DNA of 37,305 nt from Bacteroidota bacterium (GTDB lineage Bacteria > Bacteroidota > Bacteroidia > AKYH767-A > OLB10), in the NCBI GenBank assembly GCA_024638565.1, contig JAHEKC010000018.1, positions 1 through 37,305 of the forward strand, given 5' to 3'. Below are positions 1-7,760 of this stretch, piece by piece (the stretch's first letter is position 1; the number at the start of each line of letters is the position of its first letter). Both the position numbers and the translations under genes were made by a program. The notes beneath the pieces are model-generated. The model saw only the letters and a program-made list of their open reading frames with translations. It ran no database searches and was not told the DNA's origin.

Positions 1-134
1 TGCCGGTGCTGTTTGATAAAGTCACGGGTTTCCTCCTTGCGTACCCACCAATTCACTTTATTCCGGTCGGACAGCACCTTGACCAGCGCCGTGGCCCAGC
101 TACCTCCACCGATAACGGAAACTTTACTTGCCAT
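1..134 (-). CDS. gpsA: Glycerol-3-phosphate dehydrogenase [NAD(P)+], N-terminal part (cut by window edge)
   Basis: Only the first 44 codons are present; the gene runs off the left edge. The protein starts MASKVSVIGGGSWATAL, a Rossmann dinucleotide-binding motif with the GGGSWATAL signature of GpsA, followed by a second strand ending WWVRKEE. GpsA reduces dihydroxyacetone phosphate to sn-glycerol 3-phosphate for phospholipid synthesis in the cytoplasm. The ATG at 132-134 is the natural start because the nucleotide-binding strand follows directly. A TACTTTG element on the minus strand at 175-181 could be its -7 box, so it may be transcribed independently of the AT-rich gene upstream. Confidence 0.88.
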   Translation of the reverse strand, partial: MASKVSVIGGGSWATALVKVLSDRNKVNWWVRKEETRDFIKQHR

Positions 135-188
135 AAACTAGCGATAAAGCAATAAACTCATCTGACACAACGAGCAAAGTATCAGGAT

Positions 189-905
189 TTATTGAGAACT
201 TTTGCACCAAATTTTCTGAACGCCATATTTATATTCTTCTTTGATAATAGAAAGCCCAGATTGATTTAAAAGGTGCTGCAAGTCCTTTCTGTCAAACTCG
301 CTTACATGATCACTATCACTATAAATCAATGAGTTTGATAACTCTACACGATATCTATTTAAATAATAGCGATCAAAATCTGGAACTTCGATATAAATAA
401 GATTGAATTGATTCTTAAACCTATTTAGGAATTCTAATGGATTATCAATGTGTTCAATTATGTGTGATAGAATGAGAACGTCAAATTTTTCTTCACAGCC
501 TGAAAGAAAACTTTCAGCTTCATCGCAAACAAAAGTTAGATTGTTTCTTTTGAATGTACTCTTAGCTTTTTCAATTGATTTACGATTTAGATCTATTCCT
601 ACGACCTTGTTCGCAGCTTCTGAAATGTAATTACTAATTACCCCCGTACTACAACCAAGGTCCAATACGCGATGATCTTTGGTTATTTGGGATAGAATAA
701 ATTTTTTCGAAAATATTCTTGCAGGATGATCGGAGGGCGAATAATGCAAAAACGACATCTCATGAGCCAGTCGGTCGAAAATCCATTCTAGATCTAAGTA
801 TAATTTGAATTTTCGTTTAGAGCTTAATGGCACAAGATTGTGGAGTTTATAGAGAATGGAAACTAATAAGTTTCGTTGTTTTTCTCTTCTAAGTTGTACT
901 CCCAT
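189..905 (-). CDS. Class I SAM-dependent methyltransferase, AT-rich
   Basis: A 238-residue protein. Motif I is VLDLGCSTG near residue 80, followed by the acidic ribose-binding strand VVGIDLN and the post-motif FDVLILSHIIEHIDNP, which is typical of the Methyltransf_11/23 group. The roughly 60-residue N-terminal region before the fold is not recognised. The substrate cannot be told from sequence; relatives act on lipids, quinones or sugars of surface glycans. The gene is visibly AT-rich compared with gpsA and with everything after 1872, and uses A/T-ending codons, which suggests recent acquisition together with the divergent acetyltransferase at 1083. It lies directly upstream of gpsA in the same direction but with no overlap. 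Confidence 0.85.
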   Translation of the reverse strand: MGVQLRREKQRNLLVSILYKLHNLVPLSSKRKFKLYLDLEWIFDRLAHEMSFLHYSPSDHPARIFSKKFILSQITKDHRVLDLGCSTGVISNYISEAANKVVGIDLNRKSIEKAKSTFKRNNLTFVCDEAESFLSGCEEKFDVLILSHIIEHIDNPLEFLNRFKNQFNLIYIEVPDFDRYYLNRYRVELSNSLIYSDSDHVSEFDRKDLQHLLNQSGLSIIKEEYKYGVQKIWCKSSQ

Positions 906-1082
906 AAATAGGTTTAGGTTGAATTAGTTTACATGGACCAAATTACCTATTTTTCCATGACCGTGCAAAAGCAAATTTCCGTGAAAATGATATTACATTT
1001 AGAATAACTGAGTTTTTTTATGCTTGTGTTCAAATTTATTTCCAACACTTAATTTGTGCTAAACGGGTTCGATCAGTATAAT

Positions 1083-1826
1083 ATGAAGAGCTTAAATATT
1101 AGTGAATTAGATACAACTAGGTTTGGACTTATTGTATCGAAGATTGATGATACAAACTTACTATTGGATAAAACTTACAGGCAGAGGCTAAAGGATGCTA
1201 AAGTTAAGCTAGTGATTAGTCGCATTGATAATGAAAGAATTGTTGAATTAAACAAGTTAGAGGATATAGGCTTTAGGCTTAAGGACATGCAGTCAACTTA
1301 TAGGTATGATTTAGTGGGAGACAATTTCGCCGGTAGCCATGCCTCGCCCAAACAGGTTGAGATACAAAAAGCGAAGAAAAGTGATGCGAATTCAGTAGCT
1401 AGGTTGGCATTAGAATCATTTGATGCATATGGACATTACTTTACTGATCAAAGGCTCGATAAGGAGAGTTGCGTAGCAATATATGCTGATTGGGCTAAAA
1501 GATGTTGTACTGACAAAGAGGTGGCAGATATAATGTTTATTGCTAGGATTAAGACTGAAATTGTTGGGTTCTTATCATTTAAACTTAAAAAACTAGATCA
1601 GAAAAAATATGGCTATGGACTGATAGGCTGTGTGTCATCAGCGCATAGAAATAAAAAAATATTTTCCTCTATTGTATCTGATTCACTTACTTGGGGCAAA
1701 GAAAAAAAGTTGAATTGGATGGAACACAATGTTCTTACAACAAACTATCCAGTGAATAGAACGTTCGCAAAGTTGAATTTTAGAATTGTTAAGTCCTTTT
1801 CTACTTTGCACTATTGGATCAATTGA
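1083..1826 (+). CDS. GNAT-family N-acetyltransferase (WecD-like), AT-rich
   Basis: I place the start at the ATG of 1083 (247 residues); a GTG at 1056 in the same frame is possible but adds nothing recognisable. The C-terminal half looks like a GNAT domain: a strand resembling acceptor contact (ADIMFIARIKTEIVGFLSF), a degenerate acetyl-CoA loop (SSAHRNKKIFSSIV) and a final TTNYPVNRTFAKLNF, which matches the N-x-P-x-x-x-x-F/Y-x-x-L-G-F block of sugar N-acetyltransferases such as WecD. The N-terminal half (about residues 1-100) may be the second, vestigial GNAT fold seen in that group. The gene shares the low GC of the divergent methyltransferase. Acetylation of an amino-sugar nucleotide is plausible but inferred. 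Confidence 0.72.
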   Translation: MKSLNISELDTTRFGLIVSKIDDTNLLLDKTYRQRLKDAKVKLVISRIDNERIVELNKLEDIGFRLKDMQSTYRYDLVGDNFAGSHASPKQVEIQKAKKSDANSVARLALESFDAYGHYFTDQRLDKESCVAIYADWAKRCCTDKEVADIMFIARIKTEIVGFLSFKLKKLDQKKYGYGLIGCVSSAHRNKKIFSSIVSDSLTWGKEKKLNWMEHNVLTTNYPVNRTFAKLNFRIVKSFSTLHYWIN

Positions 1827-1871
1827 AAATGGCAACATGAAGAGGGCACTAAAAATATATTTTTCAGCCAA

Positions 1872-3545
1872 TTAAAATGTTATCCCCGTTTCAACAACCT
1901 CTTCACCACGCTTAACCTTGACAATGGTTTCGTCGCCGGCCTTGAACTTGCTTAATGCTTCCATGTAGCTGAACATATCCTTCACCCCGTACCTGCCAAG
2001 CTGCACGACTACATCTCCTGCTTTCAGTCCGGCCTTGCTCGCCGGCTTGCCGTCGCTGACGCCGTCAATTCGCATCCCTTCGCCATCGAAGGCATAATCA
2101 GGCACCACGCCCAGGGTGACCTTGAAGCGTGGTACAGCCTTGTTGTCGGAGTCCTTGGTTTTGGTGAAGGCAAGCCCTCCGCGGCTGTTGGCCTGCCGGA
2201 TGATATCAAGCATTATCCGCATGACGGAAACCTGACCGTCGTAATTGATCTTGTCTTCGTCATCCGTTGGTTTGTGATAGTCGGGATGGGATCCGGTAAA
2301 AAAGTGCAGCACCGGGATGTCCTTCAGGTAAAATGATGTATGATCGGAAGGCCCCACACCACTTTCCGTACGCTTGATTTCCACAGAATCAATGTTCACG
2401 GAGCTGATGATTTCCTCCCAGGCAGGAGAGGTGCCGGTGCCCATCAGCTGCAGGGTACGGTCTGCCGAATCCAGCCTCCCCACCATGTCCATGTTCATCA
2501 TGTAATTAACAGTGGCCAGGTCAATGGTGGGATGTTTAACGAAATAGTTGGAACCCAGGAGGCCCTTTTCCTCCCCGGAAAATGCTATAAAAAGGTAATT
2601 GGGACCATCCTTTTCCGACAGCAGCGTCCGGCCCAGCTCAATCAGGGCCGCCGTGCCGCTGGCATTGTCATCCGCACCGTTATGAATGGCGGGCTCGCCA
2701 CGATAGAGAGACCCTGAATGTCCGTAACCAAGATGATCGTAATGTGCACCGATAACTACCGTCGCGGGTGCCTGCTTGTCGATAAAGCCGATGACATTAT
2801 TTCCCGTGGCGGATACTTTTTTCAGTTCGGATGAGAGTTTAACATGCGCGCCCTTTCCGAGCGCCTTGACAGCCTCCGGTTCGGAAACGAACAAAACCGG
2901 AACATCCGAGGGCGTAACCTTGTTCCGGTATACCTTTCGCGGGTCGTCGGATTCATCGTCCGTATTGATCACAAGCACCGCTGCGGCGCCCCTGCCGGCC
3001 GCCGTGTCAATCCGGGTCCGGATATCTGCAAATTCGGCAAGCCTTGAATGGGGATCGGCATTTTCAGGTGCTGCCCATTCGATTACGACCACGCGACCTT
3101 TGCTTTCCAGTCCGCGATAATCGTCACGGTCCACCGGGGGCGCAATCATTCCGTAGCCGGCATTCAGGGTCTTCCCTTTGGCCGTACCATTTGCAGAATA
3201 GATCAACGGGAAAAAATCCTTACCCGGTTCGAGCTTCCTGCCGTTAACCTGCAATGCACATCCATCACCCATTTCGGTCTTATCCGTAAACGTAAACGGC
3301 TGCAGGTATCCCTCCGTGCCTTTCGGGATCATGCCCGCCAGCCTGAACTCGCGTATCAGGTATTCAAATGCACGTTGTTCCCCGGGCTTGCCTGCTTCCC
3401 GCCCCTCGAAACGGTCGGAGGCCAGCGTGGAAATATGCCTTTTCAGCTGTACGCCCGTCTGTGCGGCGTCCAGGGTATACTGTGCAGGCGCAGCCATGGT
3501 GCCTGCCAGCAGCCACAAAATCAGTGAGATGCTCTTGAGTTTCAT
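1872..3545 (-). CDS. Secreted M28-family metallopeptidase with PA and PDZ domains
   Basis: I choose the ATG at 3545 (557 residues) rather than 3557, because MKLKSISLILWLLAGTMAAP is a standard signal peptide. After it come a protease-associated (PA) insert at about residues 130-240 and an M28 zinc aminopeptidase core at about 250-450. All expected metal ligands are visible: AHYDH (His), HNGADDNASG (bridging Asp), SGEEKGLLGS (catalytic Glu plus ligand Glu), NMDMVGR (Asp) and DYHKPTDD (His). A PDZ domain fills about 465-557 (SDGKPASKAGLKAGDVVVQLG). The protein should act in the periplasm or at the surface, trimming N-terminal residues from peptides. There is no lipobox and no T9SS sorting domain. 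It is divergent from the FG-GAP gene at 3646. Confidence 0.92.
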   Translation of the reverse strand: MKLKSISLILWLLAGTMAAPAQYTLDAAQTGVQLKRHISTLASDRFEGREAGKPGEQRAFEYLIREFRLAGMIPKGTEGYLQPFTFTDKTEMGDGCALQVNGRKLEPGKDFFPLIYSANGTAKGKTLNAGYGMIAPPVDRDDYRGLESKGRVVVIEWAAPENADPHSRLAEFADIRTRIDTAAGRGAAAVLVINTDDESDDPRKVYRNKVTPSDVPVLFVSEPEAVKALGKGAHVKLSSELKKVSATGNNVIGFIDKQAPATVVIGAHYDHLGYGHSGSLYRGEPAIHNGADDNASGTAALIELGRTLLSEKDGPNYLFIAFSGEEKGLLGSNYFVKHPTIDLATVNYMMNMDMVGRLDSADRTLQLMGTGTSPAWEEIISSVNIDSVEIKRTESGVGPSDHTSFYLKDIPVLHFFTGSHPDYHKPTDDEDKINYDGQVSVMRIMLDIIRQANSRGGLAFTKTKDSDNKAVPRFKVTLGVVPDYAFDGEGMRIDGVSDGKPASKAGLKAGDVVVQLGRYGVKDMFSYMEALSKFKAGDETIVKVKRGEEVVETGITF

Positions 3546-3645
3546 ATCGGTTGTCATTCATACAAAGAAAGAGAATTTGGGTTAACGGTACTCCGGCACG
3601 CCCGGCAAAATCCTTACTTTTACTTTGCCCTAACAATAACCGCTC

Positions 3646-5406
3646 ATGCGATATATCATACTCCTGCTGGCCGGCCTCCTGCCATGGTCGGCGACCGCTC
3701 AATCCTATACCGTTGATTCGACGGCATTCAATGCACTGAACCTGGATGGTGGCAAGACGGAATTGGCCGTTTCCGACGTCGACCAGGATGGCCATCCCGA
3801 CCTGCTGACCGTGGGGGACCACGGAAGCCCGTTCATCAATACCAACCAGCATGGGGTCAGCGTGTTTTTCGGCAATGGCACTGGTGCCGGATGGACGCTG
3901 TTTCAGAACGGGAATTTCGGCTATGGCGGCATAGCGGTGGGGGATGTGAATAACGACCGGTACCAGGACGTGGCATATGGCATCCATCATGATTATTCCA
4001 GCACGGACTTCGGAGACCAGCTTATCGAAGCCGCGATCGGTGACGGCACCGGAACCGTATGGACACCCTGGGACGACCTGCTGGGCACCGCCGGTGAAAC
4101 CTACGGGATGATGGGTACGGACCTGGGGGACGTCAATAACGACGGCTGGCTGGACATCGGCTCAGGATCTTTCGGTTGCTGCGCGGGCACCCATGTATAC
4201 CTGAATCAAACCAATGGCACTTGGATGCATTCATACGGGTATACGGGCGGTAACACCTCAAAGTACTTTGAATTCGGTGACCTGAACCACGACGGAAACC
4301 TCGATTTCGCCTGCTGTCACCAGAGCGGGGCGGTTTATTTCGGGGACGGCACGGGAAATTTCACACCCATGCAGGCAAACCTGCCCACCACCGGCAACTT
4401 CGGGTTTGGTGACATCTCCCTTGGCGATGCCAACAACAACGGCGCGGATGATATCGCCTTCCTGCAATCCGGGAAGCCATACGTATATGAATGGCACCCG
4501 GTCCAGCAATGGGTAAGCATGTCTGCCGGACTTCCCGTTACCGGCAGTTACAGCGACCTGGAAATGGCTGACCTGGATATGGACGGCCATATGGACCTGG
4601 TCCTCGTGCGTGAGGAAACACTGGAGATATGGAAAGGGAATGGCGGAAGCGCATGGAGCCTTTTCCAGTCATTTACGTTTGGCAATATGGACGATGCCAA
4701 GGACATTGCCATTGCCGATATTGACCATAATGGCATGCCTGACATCCTGTTCTGGGCAGAGTATTATATAAGCTGGTTCACCTACGAGAACAGGTTGCGG
4801 CTTATCCGGGAAACCAGCGTGGCCGCCAGCCTGGCAGTGACCTTACAGTCTCCTGGAAACTATGCATGCCTTCCTTCGGGTGCAGTCAGGTTCATCCACT
4901 GGGTAAGCGCCGTACCGCAAAACCACCCGTCATCAGTGAAAATCGAATTTTCGTCCGGCGGACCTTCAGGTCCATGGACAACGGTTGAAACTGACGTTCC
5001 AAATAACGGCAAGTACCAATGGGACGTCCCGGCCGGAGTTTCTTCCGCCGACTGCTACCTGCGGCTCGTGGTGACGGACAGCACAACCCTGGCATCCGAT
5101 ACGAGTGTTAACGCACTGCCGTTCCAGGTGGGTGTTTGCAACCCGCTGCTTGGCAGGGATGAAATCAGTGAAATACACGTTGCGGTTTACCCGAACCCTG
5201 CAACGGACTTTATAGTAGTGAGCGCCCCGTTTGAAACATTCGGGTTCGGGCTGTACGATGTCTTCGGAAAAAAGATTTTATGGAAGGAAGCAATGACCCC
5301 TGGCCGTCTTTCATTCAGCAGGGAGTCAGTCCCGCCTGGATTTTACGTGGTTGAGATCCGCCCGGAAGGAAAGCCGTCGGCGGCATTGAAACTCCTTATC
5401 GAATAG
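3646..5406 (+). CDS. T9SS-exported FG-GAP/VCBS-repeat beta-propeller protein
   Basis: A 586-residue secreted protein. The signal peptide is MRYIILLLAGLLPWSATAQ. Seven acidic calcium-loop motifs of the D-x-[DN]-x-[DN]-x-x-x-D type follow over about residues 40-370 (DVDQDGHPDL, DVNNDRYQDV, DVNNDGWLDI, DLNHDGNLDF, DANNNGADDI, DLDMDGHMDL, DIDHNGMPDI). That count fits a closed seven-blade propeller like integrin alpha subunits. An Ig-like segment spans about 390-500. The last 75 residues (from VAVYPNPATDF) form a type A T9SS sorting domain, so the protein should cross the outer membrane and be attached to the surface or released. The binding partner is unknown; propellers of this kind often mediate adhesion or carbohydrate contact. 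Confidence 0.92.
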   Translation: MRYIILLLAGLLPWSATAQSYTVDSTAFNALNLDGGKTELAVSDVDQDGHPDLLTVGDHGSPFINTNQHGVSVFFGNGTGAGWTLFQNGNFGYGGIAVGDVNNDRYQDVAYGIHHDYSSTDFGDQLIEAAIGDGTGTVWTPWDDLLGTAGETYGMMGTDLGDVNNDGWLDIGSGSFGCCAGTHVYLNQTNGTWMHSYGYTGGNTSKYFEFGDLNHDGNLDFACCHQSGAVYFGDGTGNFTPMQANLPTTGNFGFGDISLGDANNNGADDIAFLQSGKPYVYEWHPVQQWVSMSAGLPVTGSYSDLEMADLDMDGHMDLVLVREETLEIWKGNGGSAWSLFQSFTFGNMDDAKDIAIADIDHNGMPDILFWAEYYISWFTYENRLRLIRETSVAASLAVTLQSPGNYACLPSGAVRFIHWVSAVPQNHPSSVKIEFSSGGPSGPWTTVETDVPNNGKYQWDVPAGVSSADCYLRLVVTDSTTLASDTSVNALPFQVGVCNPLLGRDEISEIHVAVYPNPATDFIVVSAPFETFGFGLYDVFGKKILWKEAMTPGRLSFSRESVPPGFYVVEIRPEGKPSAALKLLIE

Positions 5407-5419
5407 CTGAACTGAAATC

Positions 5420-5671
5420 CTATGCCTTTGTCAATTCGAATTCGTAAGATTCGATAATGGGATTGGCAAGCAGTTTCTTACAGGCATCTTCAACTTTTTG
5501 CCGGGCTGTCTTCTCGTCTGGCGATTCAACCTCAAGGGTAATGTGCTTGCCGACGCGTACGTTCCGGATCTCGGGAAGATCCAGGTTAGCCATGCTGTTG
5601 GATACGGCCTTGCCTTGCGGATCAAGCAAGGCTTTCAGCGGCATGACGGTAATGTTCGCAGTGTATTTCAT
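5420..5671 (-). CDS. purS: Phosphoribosylformylglycinamidine synthase subunit PurS
   Basis: An 83-residue protein of PurS size and pattern: an opening strand MKYTANITVMPLKALLDPQG, the turn KAVSNSMANL, the strand IRNVRVGKHITLEVESPDE, a helix TARQKVEDACKKLLANPIIE and a closing strand YEFEL. PurS bridges PurQ (glutaminase) and small PurL in the fourth step of de novo purine synthesis, so the genome should carry the three-subunit enzyme; purQ and purL are not in this window. Its ATG lies one base after the stop of pssA, so the two are probably translated from one message. It converges with the FG-GAP gene with only 13 bases between. Confidence 0.9.
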   Translation of the reverse strand: MKYTANITVMPLKALLDPQGKAVSNSMANLDLPEIRNVRVGKHITLEVESPDEKTARQKVEDACKKLLANPIIESYEFELTKA

Positions 5672-5672
5672 A

Positions 5673-6401
5673 TCAGGCGGGGGCGTTTTTCATGAGGTAA
5701 TACCGGATGACCGATAAAAGGACATACAGGCATATGATTATAGGAATGGCAGTGAATTGAAGCACAATAACGAGCACCAGTGATATGCCCAGGAAGATAA
5801 ACCGGATCTTGTTATCCTTCCAGCCCATGTTTGCAAACTTCAGGCTGAACAGCTGCAGATCGGAAATCATCAGGTAGGACAGCACCACGCTTGCGACAAG
5901 CAGGAAAACCGGGTGCATGATAAGCGAGCCAAGGCCAAAGTTATCAAAGCGAACGATCAGCGGAAATGAGGTCACCAGGATTCCAGCGGCAGGAACCGGC
6001 AGACCGTAAAACACATGTTTCGGACGGGTGTCGGTGTTGAACTTTGCCAGCCGGTAAGCGGCGAATACGGTAACTACAAACGGGAAGTACTTTAACAGGT
6101 GGAAAAGCGTAAAACTTCCTAAAAACTCCTGGTCGGGCTGCTTGATGAACAGGTTGTACAGTATCATGCCGGGGACCACACCGAAAGTCACCACGTCTGC
6201 CAGCGAATCGAGGTTCTTTCCAAGCTCGGAATATACATTCAGGGACCGCGCCGTCAGCCCGTCCATGAAATCAAATAGTGCCGCCAGGAACACCATGCCG
6301 GCCATCAGCACCACATTTCCGTGAAAAACGGAGATGATGGCCACGCATCCGCATAACAAATTCATGCAGGTCAGCACATTGGGCAACTGCTTCTTATTCA
6401 T
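5673..6401 (-). CDS. pssA: CDP-diacylglycerol-serine O-phosphatidyltransferase
   Basis: A 242-residue membrane protein with about seven hydrophobic segments. The complete CDP-alcohol phosphatidyltransferase motif is present: D44-x2-D47-G48-x2-A51-R52-x8-G61-x3-D65-x3-D69. Opening residues NKKQLPNVLTCMNLLCGCVAI are typical of the Bacillus/Bacteroidota type of phosphatidylserine synthase. The reaction is CDP-diacylglycerol plus serine to phosphatidylserine plus CMP in the inner membrane, the precursor of phosphatidylethanolamine. A phosphatidylglycerophosphate synthase is a less likely reading. The gene is followed at one base by purS. A TATTTTTG box lies just upstream of the start on the minus strand (6418-6425). 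Confidence 0.9.
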   Translation of the reverse strand: MNKKQLPNVLTCMNLLCGCVAIISVFHGNVVLMAGMVFLAALFDFMDGLTARSLNVYSELGKNLDSLADVVTFGVVPGMILYNLFIKQPDQEFLGSFTLFHLLKYFPFVVTVFAAYRLAKFNTDTRPKHVFYGLPVPAAGILVTSFPLIVRFDNFGLGSLIMHPVFLLVASVVLSYLMISDLQLFSLKFANMGWKDNKIRFIFLGISLVLVIVLQFTAIPIIICLYVLLSVIRYYLMKNAPA

Positions 6402-6417
6402 GGTTTCCGGGCGCAGG

Positions 6418-6425
6418 CAAAAATA
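6418..6425 (-). promoter_or_regulatory. Candidate -7 box of pssA-purS
   Basis: On the minus strand this reads TATTTTTG, matching the Bacteroidota -7 consensus TAnnTTTG, 17 bases before the pssA ATG. No convincing -33 TTG is found at the usual 17-23 base spacing, so the call rests on the -7 box alone. Confidence 0.35.
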
Positions 6426-6444
6426 GCCAATTTACCAACCGGGC

Positions 6445-6467
6445 CTTTTGCATATTTCATGCAAAAG
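6445..6467. promoter_or_regulatory. Perfect 9-bp inverted repeat between divergent pssA and porV
   Basis: CTTTTGCAT (6445-6453), loop ATTTC, ATGCAAAAG (6459-6467). It lies in the 243-base divergent intergenic region, 44 bases upstream of pssA and about 178 bases upstream of porV. No T-tract follows it and it is not at the end of a gene, so an operator for a dimeric repressor fits better than a terminator. The regulator is unknown. Confidence 0.45.
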
Positions 6468-6493
6468 CATGATATCTGATCAGGCTAATTTGC

Positions 6494-6501
6494 TAATTTT
6501 G
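6494..6501 (+). promoter_or_regulatory. Candidate -7 box of porV
   Basis: TAATTTTG matches TAnnTTTG and lies 143 bases before the porV ATG. It is preceded by a near copy (CTAATTTG at 6485-6492). A -33 TTG at correct spacing is not evident. If used, the porV message would carry a leader of roughly 135 bases. Confidence 0.3.
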
Positions 6502-6644
6502 AGTATGCCCGACAGAGGTGATATTACCTTCGGGCCATACTTTTAAATAGCGGTTGCCGTTTAGGACTTCAGAAACCCGTTGTCTGCCTGAAAACAGGAT
6601 TGCGGGTAATTACGTTTAGATGATCCGTACCTGCTAGCTGCCTG

Positions 6645-7754
6645 ATGATGAAAAAAGCCATTGCCGTTTGTAGCTTGGTCCTGGGGACCGCAACGCTGTC
6701 ACCCTGCCAGACCAGCACACCCAAATACAGTAACGAATTCCTGTCCATAGGGGTGGGGGCCAGGGCACTCGGCATGTCCGGTGCCCAGGTGGCCTCCGTA
6801 AGTGACGCCTCGGCAGCCTATTGGAACCCCGCCGGCCTGTGCCTGGCAGATGGCGACCTCCAGGTAGCCGTGATGCACAACGAGTATTTTGCAGGCATCG
6901 CCAAGTTCGATTACGGAACCCTGGCCGCAACTGTGGATGCCACACGCACGGTGGCCGCTTCCGTAATCCGTTTTGCGGTGGATGATATCATAGATTCAAC
7001 AGAGCTGATTGACGCAAACGGGGCCGTGGATTACGACAGGCTCAAATCATTTTCCGCTGCCGACTACGCATTCCTGTTTTCGTATTCAAAGCGCACGGGC
7101 ATCCCCGGCCTGCGGTACGGGGGGAACTTCAAGATCGTACACCGCAAGGCCGGCAAATTCGCCAGCGCATGGGGATTCGGACTTGATGCCGGCGTGCAAT
7201 ACGAAAAGGACAAGTGGAAGTTCGGCGCCGTGGGCAGGGATATTTCTTCCACGTTCAACGCATGGAGCTTCAACACGGAGGAACTGGAGGATGTATTCAT
7301 CCAGACCGGCAACGAGATCCCGCAAAACGGACTGGAGGTCACCTTACCCAAACTTGTTCTCGGAGCCGGCTACCTTCATGACCTCACACCAAAATTCACC
7401 ATCCAGCCAGAGGTAAACCTTGATGTGACCTTTGACGGCAAACGGAACGTCCTTATCAAAAGCGACCCGGTGAGCGTAGATCCCAGGGTAGGATTGGAGC
7501 TTGGGTACAATAAGTTTATTTTTCTGCGGGCAGGAATCGGAAACATACAGGAAATCAAGGATATAGATGGCAGCACAAGTACATCCATACAGCCAAACCT
7601 GGGTTTGGGGATCAAGCTGCGGAACCTGACGATCGATTACGCGCTTACCAATATTGGCAGTGTGGGCGAGACCCTGTATTCCAACGTGTTCTCTCTCAGG
7701 CTCAGTATTTTTAAACAAAACAAGGCCGGAGCCGTTGAAAATGTACAGGGGTAA
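6645..7754 (+). CDS. porV: PorV-family T9SS outer-membrane protein
   Basis: A 369-residue predicted outer-membrane beta-barrel of the PorV/PorQ (LptO) group. The signal peptide is MMKKAIAVCSLVLGTATLS. The diagnostic block follows at about residues 30-65: EFLSIGVGARALGMSGAQVA, then DASAAYWNPAGL. Alternating strands with aromatic ends continue to the C-terminus (YSNVFSLRLSIF). PorV carries T9SS cargo from the SprA/Sov translocon and, with the sortase PorU, presents it for removal of the sorting domain and attachment to the cell surface. The sortase-like gene starts six bases after its stop, which supports a shared role. A paralogous PorV-like protein rather than the main PorV cannot be excluded. 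Confidence 0.85.
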   Translation: MMKKAIAVCSLVLGTATLSPCQTSTPKYSNEFLSIGVGARALGMSGAQVASVSDASAAYWNPAGLCLADGDLQVAVMHNEYFAGIAKFDYGTLAATVDATRTVAASVIRFAVDDIIDSTELIDANGAVDYDRLKSFSAADYAFLFSYSKRTGIPGLRYGGNFKIVHRKAGKFASAWGFGLDAGVQYEKDKWKFGAVGRDISSTFNAWSFNTEELEDVFIQTGNEIPQNGLEVTLPKLVLGAGYLHDLTPKFTIQPEVNLDVTFDGKRNVLIKSDPVSVDPRVGLELGYNKFIFLRAGIGNIQEIKDIDGSTSTSIQPNLGLGIKLRNLTIDYALTNIGSVGETLYSNVFSLRLSIFKQNKAGAVENVQG

Positions 7755-7760
7755 TGTATA

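Noticed and set aside
3364-3990. A 208-residue minus-strand frame spanning the gap between the M28 and FG-GAP genes
   Set aside because: It overlaps the starts of two well-supported genes on opposite sides and has no homology; the gap is better read as a divergent promoter region.
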